DNA of 64,000 nucleotides from Rhynchopus sp. YZ270_cl-10. Lineage: Eukaryota; Euglenozoa; Diplonemea; Diplonemida; Diplonemidae. The position numbers were made by a program, and so were the translations under genes. The stretch is taken from contig OZ037840.1 in NCBI GenBank assembly GCA_964035575.1, positions 372,001 to 436,000 on the forward strand. Direction: 5' to 3'. Of the stretch, positions 1-10,852 are shown piece by piece. The notes beneath the pieces are model-generated. The model searched no databases. It was not told where the DNA came from and was given only the letters and a program-made list of their open reading frames with translations. Within the stretch, counting starts at the first letter, position 1; each line of letters begins with the position of its first letter.

Positions 1-62
1 CGAGAACTGTGTACCCTTTTTGGTGCAATAACCGGCTGTACCGGGGACCAAGGGTGTAAATA
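1..62. repeat. Dispersed repeat fragment, left part
   Basis: This stretch resembles 29726-29780: both run from GTGTACC through ACCGGCTGT to a GGG-rich segment. The matching downstream half of the same repeat, containing TTTCGTGGTTTACATCTG, lies at about 500-517 here and at 29798-29815 in the other copy. The repeat therefore seems split by the G-rich tract between. Positions 49-62 are also the inverse of 459-472 (core AAGGGTGTAAATA). Confidence 0.5.
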
Positions 63-221
63 AGGACTGGGGGTCCGGGAGTCGGGAGTCGGGAGTCGGT
101 TATTTACAGTTGCTGAGAAGGGGGTGTATGCACTATGCACCCTCTGGAGAGGGTCAAAAGTGCTCGAACAGGATTTTTTTTGGATCTCCTTGTTTCCATG
201 ATGCGGTAACCGTTGGGAAAT

Positions 222-408
<187 letters not shown>

Positions 409-547
409 AGTCGGGGTCGGGGGTCGGGGGTCGGGAGTCGGGAGTCGGGAGTCGGCTTATTTACACCCTTGCCGGGGACCCCCCCAACCATCCATTTCGT
501 GGTTTACATCTGGAAGGAAAAAAATGGGGTATTTGGAGAGGACATAC

Positions 548-2716
548 TTTTCACCCGCAACACTCGCACTCCAGAAGTGCACGGAGACTGGGAGGAGGTA
601 TATCCACACAAGACCGCAGATACCCCCACCGAAGGAGGCGACGGTGCCCACCTCTACCTTGAAGGCGGCCGGGACAGTCGCAAGGACAATGAGGATTGCG
701 CTGACAAGCTGTGTTATGTGTAAGTGGTGTTCCGGAAGGGGAGGTGAACATAGGAATTTTATCGGAAGTTTATACGGGGTGGAGGGTAGAGTTGGCTAAA
801 GTGACGTATGTTTTTTTTTTTCTCAACATTTTTTTCAAGATGCGCAAAAAAATAAATTAGTTTCGCATTTTTAAAAGAGTGAAAACCCCCTCCTCCTCTT
901 CCTCCCCCACCTACTGTACTCTATTCTCACCATCATATTACAATACCGTCTAACAGATACTACCATAAAACCAAACTCCGCTAGAAAAAAAAAAAACTCA
1001 GAAAGAAAAAAAAAAAAAATCAAGCATTTTTACGGTCAGTATGATATTATGTTACCGGTACTAATGGGAAGCACATACCGCACTCATCCCGAGGGTGGGT
1101 CTGATGATTTTCGAGTCTCTGAAGAAATCGAAGACCTGTGTTCTACAGAGGTAGATCAGAAGCGGGTACACCATGCAGTTCTGCATCAGCACACAGATGC
1201 GGCACACAAAGGCGAAATAGTCATCTGTGGCAAACATCTTTTTGTCAATAAAGTTCGATTCGATCGTCCCCGCGCAGTGGCGGTATCCAAACACCGCCGA
1301 CAGCCCCGGCAGGATGTAGCAAATCGCCGTCCCAATATACCCAAGCAAATGATCCCTCCCCGCCTTCCCCGGGTTTGCAGATGTCTCCAATACCGGACAA
1401 ATCAAGTTGTGCAAAAAGAACGAAAGGCACAACACCGACGCAAACTGCGGCCAAGTGTCCTTATACAATTTGAAGTTGTCGACGGTGTGTACATGGGCGT
1501 GTTGGAGAAGAATGCTGGATAGTGTGCCATCTTCGTCCACCGAGAGAGATCCGCTTGCGCTGGTATTGTCGCTTCCGTCCTCCATGCCTGCGGGGCAAAG
1601 GGAAGGGTCATTCCAGACCTGGGCAGATTTGACGATAATGAATGTCATGTTAAAAAGAACAAAGACAATGGAGAAGGTGGACATCTTGAAAAGCGGCTCC
1701 AAATTTCTGATAAACGAGAACACAAACTGCAGCACCGCGACCGCCAGGGCAACGTAGAAATCAGAGAAGAACTTCCAGGAGGTGTCGCTCAGGCCGAGAA
1801 TCGATTGCGTGGAGTACTTATGATAGCTCATAAGCGCTACGACCAGGACCAACGTAGATGTCCACTGTGCAATGGCTTCAACTAAAGGAGACATCCGCCA
1901 GATTACCTTGAAGAAGTTTGTTTCGTTGAGCTTGACAGACTGAACGTAAATCATCCTGCACGTATACAGCGACACACAAAACCCAGCAAAGAAGACTATC
2001 AACGACATCAAAAATCCTGCCTGGTTAAATGCCCACGGCAACGTCAGCATTGTCGACCCACACATCGTTGTCCAAATGGTGAAGATGATACTCGCAGAGG
2101 ACGCACCCTCCTTCTTCTTTGGGTCTTTATGAAAAAAGAAGGTATCAATCCAATTGATTTGGTTGTGTACCGCCTCTTGTAAGCTTTCTGCTGCGACCGG
2201 TTGATCCAATAAGTGATCGAACGCGCCTATCTCGGTGTCGGTCTCCCCGGTTTCGCGAGCATGCTTTACCCCAGCCTCGTAGTAGGCTTTTCTGTGAAAT
2301 TGCGGGTGGTTGCGCGACATTATGACCGGCGTGGCTTGTTGTGCTGCCATGGTGGGGGAAGGTGCGGGGGAGCTGGTTGGGGATCCATTGTTCTGGTTCG
2401 CAGCGAACCCTGCCCCTTCAACCTCCACAGTAGGGGTACCTGGTCCTACCGTAAGCTGGGAGTGTGTCCGCCCTGCTGCGTGGTATGTTCGTGGCGAACG
2501 TTGCTCCCCATTGCGAAGAATGATCTCCCTGCCGTGCATCGGGGTGGACGAAACCACTGCAGGCGACACGCTGCTCCCCTCCTTCTCACTCCGTACGCTT
2601 CCATAGGAGCCGTACACCTGCGAGTTCTGTCTCGCCAGGGTCGGCACACTAACCGGTGCAGTCCGTTCGTTCACCGCCCCCTTCCCTAACAAAGTATCCT
2701 TCTCGCTATTTGACAT
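548..2716 (-). CDS. SLC38A9-like lysosomal amino-acid transporter (3' end off window)
   Basis: Polytopic transporter of the SLC38/AVT family, closest by eye to SLC38A9, the lysosomal arginine sensor-transporter that signals to Rag GTPases and TORC1. Exon 1 (2716-1079, ATG start) gives 546 residues: a Ser/Gly-rich cytosolic tail of about 200 residues, then helix 1 with TIWTTMCGSTMLTLPWAF (compare TIFMIWNTMMGTSILSIPW of human SLC38A9) and further membrane segments up to VYPLLIYLCRTQVF. The single frame then stops early, but a GTATGT donor at 1078 pairs with an acceptor at 709, both phase 0. This adds exon 2 (708-548), which supplies the missing helix and the ASFGGGICGLVWIYLLP segment. A further GTATGT donor at 547 implies a last exon beyond the left edge. 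Family assignment is good; the transceptor role is inferred from the family. Confidence 0.8.
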
Positions 2717-2726
2717 CTCTTCTTAA

Positions 2727-3850
2727 GGGGGGGAGAGGGGAGGGAAGAAGAGGGGAGGGAGGGTGGAGGGGTGGGGAGGTTGACCACTCCTTATGGGTTG
2801 TGTGTTGTGTTGTGTTGTGCCCTGTGGTGGGGTGTGTGATGTCAGGTGTGGGTCATCCCTCTCATTAGGAATATATCCTATGGTATGGTGGGGGGGGGGG
2901 GAAGAAGAGGGGAGGGAGGGTGGAGGGGTGGGGAGGTTGACCACTCCTTATGGGTTGTGTGTTGTGTTGTGTTGTGCCCTGTGGTGGGGTGTGTGATGTC
3001 AGGTGTGGGTCATCCCTCTCATTAGGAATATATCCTATGGTATGGTGGGGGGGGGGGGAAGAAGAGGGGAGGGAGGGTGGAGGGGTGGGGAGGTTGACCA
3101 CTCCTTATGGGTTGTGTGTTGTGTTGTGTTGTGCCCTGTGGTGGGGTGTGTGATGTCAGGTGTGGGTCATCCCTCTCATTAGGAATATATCCTATGGTAT
3201 GGTGGGGGGGGGGGGGGAGAAGAGGGGAGGGAGGGTGGAGGGGTGGGGAGGTTGACCACTCCTTATGGGTTGTGTGTTGTGTTGTGTTGTGCCCTGTGGT
3301 GGGGTGTGTGATGTCAGGTGTGGGTCATCCCTCTCATTAGGAATATATCCTATGGTATGGTGGGGGGGGGGGGGGGAGAAGAGGGGAGGGAGGGTGGAGG
3401 GGTGGGGAGGTTGACCACTCCTTATGGGTTGTGTGTTGTGTTGTGTTGTGCCCTGTGGTGGGGTGTGTGATGTCAGGTGTGGGTCATCCCTCTCATTAGG
3501 AATATATCCTATGGTATGGTGGGGGGGGGGGGAAGAAGAGGGGAGGGAGGGTGGAGGGGTGGGGAGGTTGACCACTCCTTATGGGTTGTGTGTTGTGTTG
3601 TGTTGTGCCCTGTGGTGGGGTGTGTGATGTCAGGTGTGGGTCATCCCTCTCATTAGGAATATATCCTATGGTATGGTGGGGGGGGGGGGGGGGAGAAGAG
3701 GGGAGGGAGGGTGGAGGGGTGGGGAGGTTGACCACTCCTTATGGGTTGTGTGTTGTGTTGTGTTGTGCCCTGTGGTGGGGTGTGTGATGTCAGGTGTGGG
3801 TCATCCCTCTCATTAGGAATATATCCTATGGTATGGTGGGGGGGGGGGGG
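2727..3850. repeat. 157-bp tandem repeat, seven copies
   Basis: Seven copies of a unit of about 157 bp lie head to tail, ten bases upstream of the SLC38A9-like start codon. Each has a run of G, a GGGAGGG-rich segment, CCACTCCTTATGGG, a GTGTT-rich stretch and AGGAATATATCCTATGG. Successive CCACTCC landmarks are 157, 157, 158, 159, 157 and 160 bp apart. The length differences come from the G-run. On the gene's strand the first 60 bases before ATG are a pyrimidine tract. The repeat therefore forms the promoter and/or 5' leader. Small frames in it are artefacts. Confidence 0.95.
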
Positions 3851-4475
3851 CTTGTTTTGATAAAATTAGAGAATTCAGATATTATTTTCAATCGAAAGAC
3901 GGAGTTGTATCCACCAGCGTGATAAGAAATTAAGTTCTGGTGTTTTTTTCAGGCACGAGGCATGTCATCAAAAACGATGGGGGGAAAAAAACAAAAAAGT
4001 AAAAAAGAAACTATGGTAGGGGGGGGTGAGATGTTTCGTGGTGGTGTGTGTTTAACTAATAGGGGTAATTCTTGCGCAGAATATGGTCCCAAATGGTGAC
4101 GTGTGTGTGTGGGGTTGAGGGATGAGGATACGAAAGGAATAAAGGTGGGGTGTGTAAGCACACAGACCAGATGCTTACTTTCGAGGCACGGACGGGGCGG
4201 GGGGGAAATGGCTGTTGGGTGGGGCTTTGTTTGTGGGATTAGCTTTTTTTTTGAAAAAAATGTTTTTTTCGTTGAAAAAATCGTGTTATTACTGGTTTGA
4301 AAAGGAAACGGAATGCTGCAAAATACCTCACCTTACACTATCGGAGGGTAGGCAAGATGGAAATGACACACAATCTGCTACACACCTCTAGGTGGCCCAG
4401 TGTTGCTTCTCTGCACTGCATATGACACACTGCTTTAGAATAAGTAAAAGAAATAAATTTCTTTATCACAAAATT
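3851..4475. other. Intergenic, nothing recognised
   Basis: AT-rich sequence with G-runs and T-runs and no convincing coding frame, RNA gene or repeat copy. Confidence 0.6.
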
Positions 4476-4572
4476 GCTGGTGCTATACGGGGGGTTTTCA
4501 CAACTTTTTCACAATTTTTCACACCCACAAAAAGTTGTGAAAAGGTTGTGAAACCCCGCCCCGTTTTGCACC
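4476..4572. mobile_element. Short inverted-repeat element (MITE-like)
   Basis: About 97 bp that folds on itself. The left arm runs from GGTGCTATACGG into TTTTCACAACTTTTTCACAA. The right arm is the near-complement, with TTGTGAAAAGGTTGTGAAA and then a C-rich stretch to TTTTGCACC. TGCT abuts both ends and may be a 4-bp target duplication. There is no coding capacity. Confidence 0.6.
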
Positions 4573-5183
4573 TGCTATGATGCATATGACATGCCATGGT
4601 ACCTGTTAAACAGTAACGAGAACTTCATAAGGACTTCCCACATCATTTACCATGTAACCATGTCATGTCATTCCATAAGTATACAATGATCGCTGTGCAA
4701 GCCATTTTACCCCCCCTTTTGAAAACAGTTGTATTTTTTATTTGAAACAGGCTGAGGGGACTCTCCCTAAAAAAAAGGGGGTAATTACCACCCGAGCAAC
4801 ACTCACACAACACAGCGCAGTGAAGACTGCAGAGGGGGAAAAGGGGGGCACGATGGAGGGGATATTTGAGTGATCAACGAAATGTGCAGCCACGGCGAAA
4901 CTATTTTAAGTATTTCAACGATGCACTCAAATTGATAGCATAGGAGGAGGGACAAAAAAATGTTCCTATCTTTCTATTTTTAGGAAAAATATGCGTATCA
5001 ACTGAACCTAAATAAAGCCTCTTCTCTTCGTGCCAAACTTTTTGGTCACCTTGTATTACAATCGTTTTCTCACAACGGTGGGAAGGGGGAGAAGGGGGGG
5101 AAGGGGGGCTTCCTACTCTCCGCTCCTACCCACCCCTCTCTCTCCCCTGTCCTGTCCCGCCCCCCAAAAAATAAATCCCCCCC
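4573..5183. other. Intergenic, nothing recognised
   Basis: Mixed AT-rich sequence with short G-runs and C-runs. I see no gene, RNA gene or repeat copy. Confidence 0.6.
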
Positions 5184-5575
5184 CATCATGTACACGAAGT
5201 CGCTACGGAATAGATCCACAGCGGACTTGCTCGGTGCTTCTCAGATTCCCCCAAACGAGGAGGATTTTGCTCCAGACCACTTTTTTTTTTGAAGAAAAAA
5301 AAGGAAGAAGAAGAAAAAACGGTGTTTTGACTGTTTTTGAGTTTGTACGAAAAAATGTGGGGTTGAAAACGTGCAGACACTTCTTGGGGTGCAGGCACGT
5401 CCATAAAACACGATAAAAAAAAAAAACTTGAAAAAAATGGAAAAATGCGCCTCTCGTGCACACACATCGAAAAACACTTCATTCCCTTCAGATTTCTTTC
5501 ATTGAGTTTCATGGTAAGGGAAAGACAAGCTGGCCAAGGAGTACATCCACAGTGTTAACTTGTCGTTTCGTAAGG
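5184..5575 (+). other. Possible exon remnants, unknown
   Basis: Two short plus-strand stretches read like protein rather than noise. At 5184-5280 an ATG opens a frame containing RNRSTADLLGASQIPPNEED, which ends in a T-run. At about 5520-5570 a frame contains DKLAKEYIHSVNLSFRK, next to a CCCTTCAG acceptor-like site and a GTAAGG donor-like site. They are not in one frame and I could not build a consistent gene, so this may be exons of an unrecognised gene or a decayed copy. No family is recognised. Confidence 0.2.
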
Positions 5576-6040
5576 CGGGGGGTTGTAAAAAAGGGGGAGA
5601 TTTTTTTTTTTTTTCTGCCGACAATCGCCGAAAAGGATCCACCTTGGGTGTTCTCAATATCCCCACAATTTTTTTTTTTTTCTAATCAAACACAACAGGC
5701 CCCAGCCTAACCATCGACCCATCAACCCATGTTTTTCAGGGTAGATCCTTATTTTCGCTAAAAACGCTAAAAATCCCAGATTTATTTTCGTTTTTTTCCT
5801 TTTTTTTTTCTCTCCCGTTTTTGAAATTTTTCCGCGCAGGCCTGACGCTAACTTTCAGGTTTTTGGGAAATCGTGGGAGTTATGGTTTGTCCAGCGAGCG
5901 GAAAAATTGAGTAACGGTCTAAAAAAAAATCCAACAAGCAGGTTGACTGTACTGAGGCAGAATAGTGGTGTTTTTTTACACATCTCAGCTGTCGTAGAAC
6001 TAAACCCCAGGGGATAATATAGGTTTGGGGGTTTTCGCTG

Positions 6041-7656
6041 AAACTCGGTCGAGCCCAACCCAGCTCGTTAGGGCCTCCGGCGGAATGTGAGAATTCCTCG
6101 GTTATCCCACTGCGGAGTTCGGCACTGTATTGATAATTGCACCAGGCACCTCAGTATATTTACAAAAAGAAACGGCGGTCGTGGCACCCATGGCGAAGCC
6201 ACGGTACGCAACATTTCTGAAAATGTTGCCATAAAACGGCACTGTCGTTGGTAATTATCAACAGTTACTGTAAATTTTACTTCCAGATTTTGCTGAAACG
6301 AAAGTTTCTGGCGAAGCCACGGTACGCAATATTTCAAAAAAAATGCGCTCAAAATTGCACATTTTTACTGCCAAACTAGTCATGGGAAGGGTGTGTTGCA
6401 ATCTTGCGCCGCAGGCACACGGTACGCTACTTTTTTCCTTTCGCATGCTTCCTTTTCCTTCGGTATTTGACCAATTAAATCGCATTCTGGCTGTGACCCT
6501 TGTCGGACACTGCGCCCTCTGACAAGGGTAATACTTTCTAGAAGCATTCTGAAAAAAAGTGGTAGTGCCCGGCATTAGCAAGAAAATTTTCAAAATTAAA
6601 TAGGTAGTGCCAATGCACCAGCAGTTTGGGTAGGCGAGACCGCATTGGGTGAACCTCCGCGAGCGCAGCGAGCGGAAATTTTTTTCCGCAGTTTTTGGGC
6701 AAAGTTCAAAATCCCACCAAAAATTAAGTTGTGGAAATAGTAATTGTGTTCTTCAAAAATATGCTTCAAAATTGTCTTATGCAAGGCGACACTGATAATT
6801 GACACTCATTGGTCCTTGTCTTATGAAGTGAAGACAAATATTAAAGGGGCATTGGCGGGCCGAAGGCCAGCCAAAAAAACGGTAGCGAACTTTTACTTTT
6901 TTTCCTTTCAGTTTCCCCCTTATTTTGACTTTCCGGATCGATTGCGGACCGTGGTGGTGCCACTCTGTGGCTGGAAATTAGTAGGTAACCAAAAAAATGA
7001 GCCAGAGAAAAAAGGAAAAAAAAAAAGGAAAAAAAAATAAAAAATCTCAAATCCTTATTTTCACTTTCGCTAAGGATCTACCCTGCATGTTTTTGGCCTT
7101 TTTTTTTTTTTTTTTTCCATCGACCCATCAACCCATCGACCCGGATACCCGGGTCGATGGGTCGATGGGTCGATGGGTACCGGGTTGACCCGGCGTATTT
7201 TTTTTTGGGATACCATCAACCCGGTAGGGGGTGATTGGGAATTTTTTGAGATACCATCGAGCCGGACTCAATTGGTCAAACGTCGAAGGAAAAGGAAGCA
7301 TGCAGCATGGCGAAAGGAAAAAAGTAGCGTACCGTGCGCCTGCGGCGCAAGCTTGCATCACACCCTTCCCATGACATAGTTTGGCAGTAAAAATGTGCAA
7401 TTTCAAGCGCAATTTTTTGAAATGTTGCGTACCGTGGCTTCGCCTGGAACCTTTGGGTGACATGTCGCCATTTCTTTTGTAAATGTACTGAGGTTACTGA
7501 TAATTCGCGCACCATGTGTGCCTGGTGCAAATATCAATGAAGTGCCGAACGCCTCCGTTGGATAACCGAGGAACTCTCACATTCCGCCGGAGGCCCCCAA
7601 CTTGAGCTGGGGTGGGGACCCGGGCGCGCGAAGCGCGCCCGGGCTCGACCGAGCTT
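6041..7656. repeat. Large internal inverted repeat (arms about 400 bp)
   Basis: Arms 6041-6480 and 7270-7656 match in inverse orientation over most of their length. Shared landmarks are CTCGGTCGAGCCC, GGCCTCCGGCGGAATGTGAG, CACGGTACGCAA and TTGACCAATT. The inner ends include GTACCGTGCGCCTGCGGCGC on the right arm (about 7330-7350). A fragment of the same arm recurs at about 25397-25500 inside the second hAT-type element. Confidence 0.85.
7130..7192. repeat. TCGATGGG/CCCATCGA hairpin
   Basis: A run of CCCATCGA and CCCATCAA units is followed, around a CCCGGATACCCGGG-like centre, by inverse TCGATGGG units. This gives a near-perfect hairpin with arms of about 27 bases. The same units occur at 5709-5730 and 7755-7765 near the ends of the enclosing element. 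Confidence 0.8.
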
Positions 7657-7843
7657 TGATCTTCTTCTTCCTGTGACTAGCTTGTCAGCGGAGAAAGCTC
7701 GGGAAGCACTAGTAAAAATAACTTTTTTCTCTCTCTTTTTTTTTTTTTTTCAAATGGGTCGATGGTTTTGGCTGAGGCCCGGGAGTTAGGCTGAGGCCTG
7801 AAACACAAAAAAAAACCTTCTTTTTTAACAGGATGTACACACT

Positions 7844-8521
7844 TTAAGGCTGGATCGATCCAGGCCCGATGGAGTCAGAGTTCTTGTAGATTTCTTGCAT
7901 CGAGGATGTGAGGGACCTTTGCAGCTTGAGCGGGTGGTTGTAGAAGAGGTACATGACTGCTGCCCAAATGAGCGATCCGAATACATGGTAGTTGCGTGCC
8001 ACCTCTGCTGGGTTGTGGTGAATTCCCAGACTGTCGCCAGCGATCTTCACAGACCCAAAGAGGATACGGCTCAAGAGATACAAATTAATCTGCACCACAA
8101 TCGGGTCGTCCGTGGACCACACATAGCTTCCTCCCAGAAGTCCTGCCAAGGCACTATGCCAATTTCTGTTCGCACCGCTCACCCTTCTCAGCACCGCAAG
8201 AAGGGCCTTAAAAATGAGCGCAAAAGTACCAAGGTTTCTCGCGTGTCCCCAAGCGTTGGCAAGGCATTTGACAAGGTTCTTGCGCACGCTGTCCTTCGAG
8301 AACAGAATTGCCATGACCAATGAATGCACAAAACGGATTCGTGCCCCGTACCACATCCCGTTGCGGGCACCCTTCACAACCTGGAGTGCGTCCTTCCAAA
8401 GGTCGCCAGTCATGCCGGGGTCTTTGTCCAGGAAAGGAAGTGCCGGGGCTTTCAGGGCAGAAACCACTAAGGCACCGCGCACGGCATTTTCCAAGGTAAA
8501 GAGCTCTGGGTCGGGCTTCAT
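7844..8521 (-). CDS. PXMP4-like peroxisomal membrane protein
   Basis: 225-residue protein matching peroxisomal membrane protein 4 (PMP24, Tim17/Tim22/Tim23/PMP24 superfamily) along its length; human PXMP4 is 212 residues. Visible landmarks are KGARNGMWYGARIRFVHSLV (about 50-69), LAGLLGGSYVW (126-136), QINLYLLSRILF (144-155), a hydrophobic FGSLIWAAVMYLF (181-193) and the C-terminal LQRSLTSSMQEIYKNS (200-215). It should sit in the peroxisomal membrane with several short helices; its biochemical role is poorly defined in any organism. The start at 8521 (MKPDPELF) is preferred because homology begins soon after it. An in-frame ATG at 8593 would add 24 low-complexity residues. Single exon, complete. 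Confidence 0.88.
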   Translation of the reverse strand: MKPDPELFTLENAVRGALVVSALKAPALPFLDKDPGMTGDLWKDALQVVKGARNGMWYGARIRFVHSLVMAILFSKDSVRKNLVKCLANAWGHARNLGTFALIFKALLAVLRRVSGANRNWHSALAGLLGGSYVWSTDDPIVVQINLYLLSRILFGSVKIAGDSLGIHHNPAEVARNYHVFGSLIWAAVMYLFYNHPLKLQRSLTSSMQEIYKNSDSIGPGSIQP

Positions 8522-8618
8522 CGTGTAGGGTGGGAGAGGGGTTCTGTGGTCTGGTGGGTTTTGGATGGAGGGGGTGAGTGGAGTGTGAAGCACGGCGGGA
8601 AAAAAATAGATTCATATA

Positions 8619-8721
8619 CCGTCTTCGTAAAAATGTTCGATCGTACTAATGTTCGTCCTTTTCCGGATTTTTCTGGAAGTTCGTCCTTTTTTACGGTCGA
8701 ACATTTTTTTTACGAAGACGG
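8619..8721. mobile_element. TA-flanked MITE (Tc1/mariner-like)
   Basis: A 103-bp element with inverted ends CCGTCTTCGTAAAAATGTTC and its complement. It is flanked on both sides by TA (8617-8618 and 8722-8723), the duplication expected for Tc1/mariner-type elements. It lies about 100 bp upstream of the PXMP4-like start and could form part of its promoter or leader. No coding capacity. Confidence 0.8.
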
Positions 8722-8949
8722 TACTTTCAGTTCACAGAATTGAAAGTATATGAATATAATCAAAACTGTTGTAACTAAAGGTGGCAAATGAAGGATTCCT
8801 GTAGATAGCCCTCCCGATAGAGTTGGCTGTACTTGGTGTAAGTACATACAAGGAAACAGTGAAAAATCTTCACGGCGTTGGGTTTGAATGTACATAGGTC
8901 ATTTGAGTGACAGAATGCGAAGCACAGTATGAACAAGGTACAGAAACAC

Positions 8950-9420
8950 ATCGGAGACGATTCAGATGGCTTCCCGCAGAACGCCGACGACGCCAGCAGC
9001 GACTTTTTGTTTTTTTTGAAAACTGTATGGCGTTCAACAACGTGGATTCAAGGAGTTTTCACAAGCTGGTTTCCACCATTCATCGCCTACCCCACAGCTC
9101 GAATACAGCCCCCAAGACAGGAAAAGACTGGGGGGTGAATTGCTGACGCAGTGGGGAAGTTTTTTCTCTCTGGTCGGGCTGAAGGGCCGTTGCAGCAACA
9201 TCAACCACAACGGAAGCAGGCCATGGACACCATGAATGAACGGGTGGAAAAGGACGTGCACCGACTACTGCACTACGGACTGACCCTCACGCATGACGGC
9301 TTTCAAAATGTTCAAAAACGATATATTTTTAACATGATTGCTAGTACCGAGGCCACGTTCTACGTGAAGAACAGTACCACTGGTGCAGACACGAAGAGCA
9401 CGCAATTCCGACACCTTTGA
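8950..9420 (+). pseudogene. Broken hAT-family transposase fragment
   Basis: Two plus-strand pieces resemble consecutive parts of a hAT transposase. About 8990-9120 reads FENCMAFNNVDSRSFHKLVS, like the N-terminal region of hAT proteins where a small hydrophobic motif precedes the catalytic core. About 9240-9408 contains LTLTHDGFQNVQKRYIFNMI followed by YVKNSTTGADTKST, like the LT-SDGWTN...N...F...DTSG stretch around the first catalytic Asp. The pieces lie in different frames (shift near 9110-9130) and the remaining half of the protein, including the dimerisation domain, is not found. It is therefore a relic. It is a possible but unproven relative of the hAT-type elements at 5.7 kb and 25.2 kb. 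Confidence 0.6.
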
Positions 9421-9815
9421 ATGCTGATGAAACAACGTTTGGCATAGCTGGATCGCGGCCCTCACGTTGCTACCGCCTTCCAAGGGTACGCATCAAGTTG
9501 CAGCACCGTAAGCGCGTTGTTGAGGTGACACCCCCACCCCACCCACCCTACCTCGTACTCACCATGCGGTGCTAGACGACGCCATTCGTGCTCACTCAAC
9601 CCCCCAAAACCCTCCCACTTCCTCCCTCTGCACCGATGACCTTCCGTGCACGTTGTCCTCTTAGAGCAAAGGGTGTGCTCCGTAAGAGTCCTTCGAACCG
9701 GTTCTCTTCTTCTCCCTAGTCCTGTCCTCTTTGAAGCGGTGTAGTCATGTGGTACAAATCGTTCATGAACCGTGACGTGCATCTCTGCGGTGCGTTCATG
9801 AGGCTGATGGAAAAT

Positions 9816-10437
9816 GGTGATAAGGTCCCAACTCATGCAGGCGGGAAGGTGTCCCGACACTGGCCGGAGATAGGGTGCATGACGCACCCCTGCCAGAGGA
9901 CGGGTGCCCATATGAGAAGGAAGAAGACCCTTGCCCAACCCAACGTACCAAGTGTATGAGGTGTGGGAGGTGAGGCAAGAAGGCGAGAGAAGCGTCTGCA
10001 CCACATCACTGCCAAGGTGTCGGCAGTCGACACATGGCGTGCGAAGAGGTGCAGGCTCCAGAAGACTGCGCCAAACATGCCGCCCAGGACACAAACCCTC
10101 GCTGCCTGCAGGTCTCAACCACACGACCCCTCTGGACTGCAAAGAACAAAGCACAACACGCACATCTACCTTCCTCCACAGCCACCACAGTGGTTTCTCC
10201 TCGTCTCTTGCCGACACCCACACAGCATCCCTCCCAACCCACCCACACCCAGACCCACACCCACACTCACCCTCCACTGCAGTGCAGCACCACACCTGCC
10301 CACCTCCTCCCACACCGCAGCACATGCCTGCCTGCCAAGAGAGCACCACCCCACACGACTGCGCTCTCCTCACACCACCCTAGTCCTGTTCATGTGGTGC
10401 ACGTCTGCGCCTGCAACCCTCCACCTTGCATCCCACA
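9816..10437. repeat. 622-bp segment X, copy 1
   Basis: Nearly identical to 13880-14501 (offset 4,064). It is GC- and CA-rich, with a short CACAC-type stretch rearranged between copies. Long frames on both strands (for example 303 codons on minus, 9462-10373) show no recognisable domain and look like compositional artefacts. A 70-codon plus frame at 9747-9959 overlaps its left edge; no family is recognised. Confidence 0.9.
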
Positions 10438-10852
10438 CACTTGTCTTCACCTCCCTCTCCTCACACTCTCCTGACCAGTGCACGAGCAGCAGAGGTCGCT
10501 GGCAGAGCACGTGCCAGACACACTTTTATCCCACACCCCCTTTTCCAGAAGCTCTAGTCAAACCCAGTGGCCTACCCAGTACACAACAGAGCGACAGCCC
10601 TGCCATCGAGAACACCACCCCTCCGCGTCAGAGGCGCCCCTCTTCTGGTGTTGGTAGATCTGATGTACGTTACCATCACAACACAGAAGATCTATTCTGA
10701 CGACACCGTCCATCAGAACACAACACAAACCTCAACCTGCCTTGCCTGCCCTCCCCCTCCACCACATACCCTACTAGAGAAGCCTTTCCTCATGACTGCC
10801 GCTCCGATATGTCATATGCTCTGTGTCGGAGGAGTGGAGAGATAAGAGAGCA
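10438..10852. other. Single-copy spacer between X and the 1,473-bp repeats
   Basis: Not duplicated in the window. GC- and CA-rich like its neighbours. No recognisable coding frame. Confidence 0.6.

Larger units (their letters stand above)
5696..7800. mobile_element. hAT-type non-autonomous DNA transposon, 2.1 kb
   Basis: The ends are inverted copies of CAGGCCYCAGCCTAA (left 5696 onwards, right ending at 7800). They are flanked by a perfect 8-bp direct repeat AAACACAA (5688-5695 and 7801-7808). An 8-bp duplication and CAG-type ends are the hallmarks of the hAT superfamily. Subterminal inverted copies of CATCGACCCATC lie at both ends. Inside is a large inverted repeat (6041-6480 against 7270-7656), and the left arm holds a 120-bp internal tandem duplication of GCGAAGCCACGGTACGCAA. 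No transposase frame is present, so it would depend on a source elsewhere. Confidence 0.85.

Noticed and set aside
9462-10373. 303-codon minus-strand frame in segment X
   Set aside because: Trp/Cys/Gly-rich reading of CA-rich DNA, with overlapping long frames on the other strand and no domain or homology pattern.
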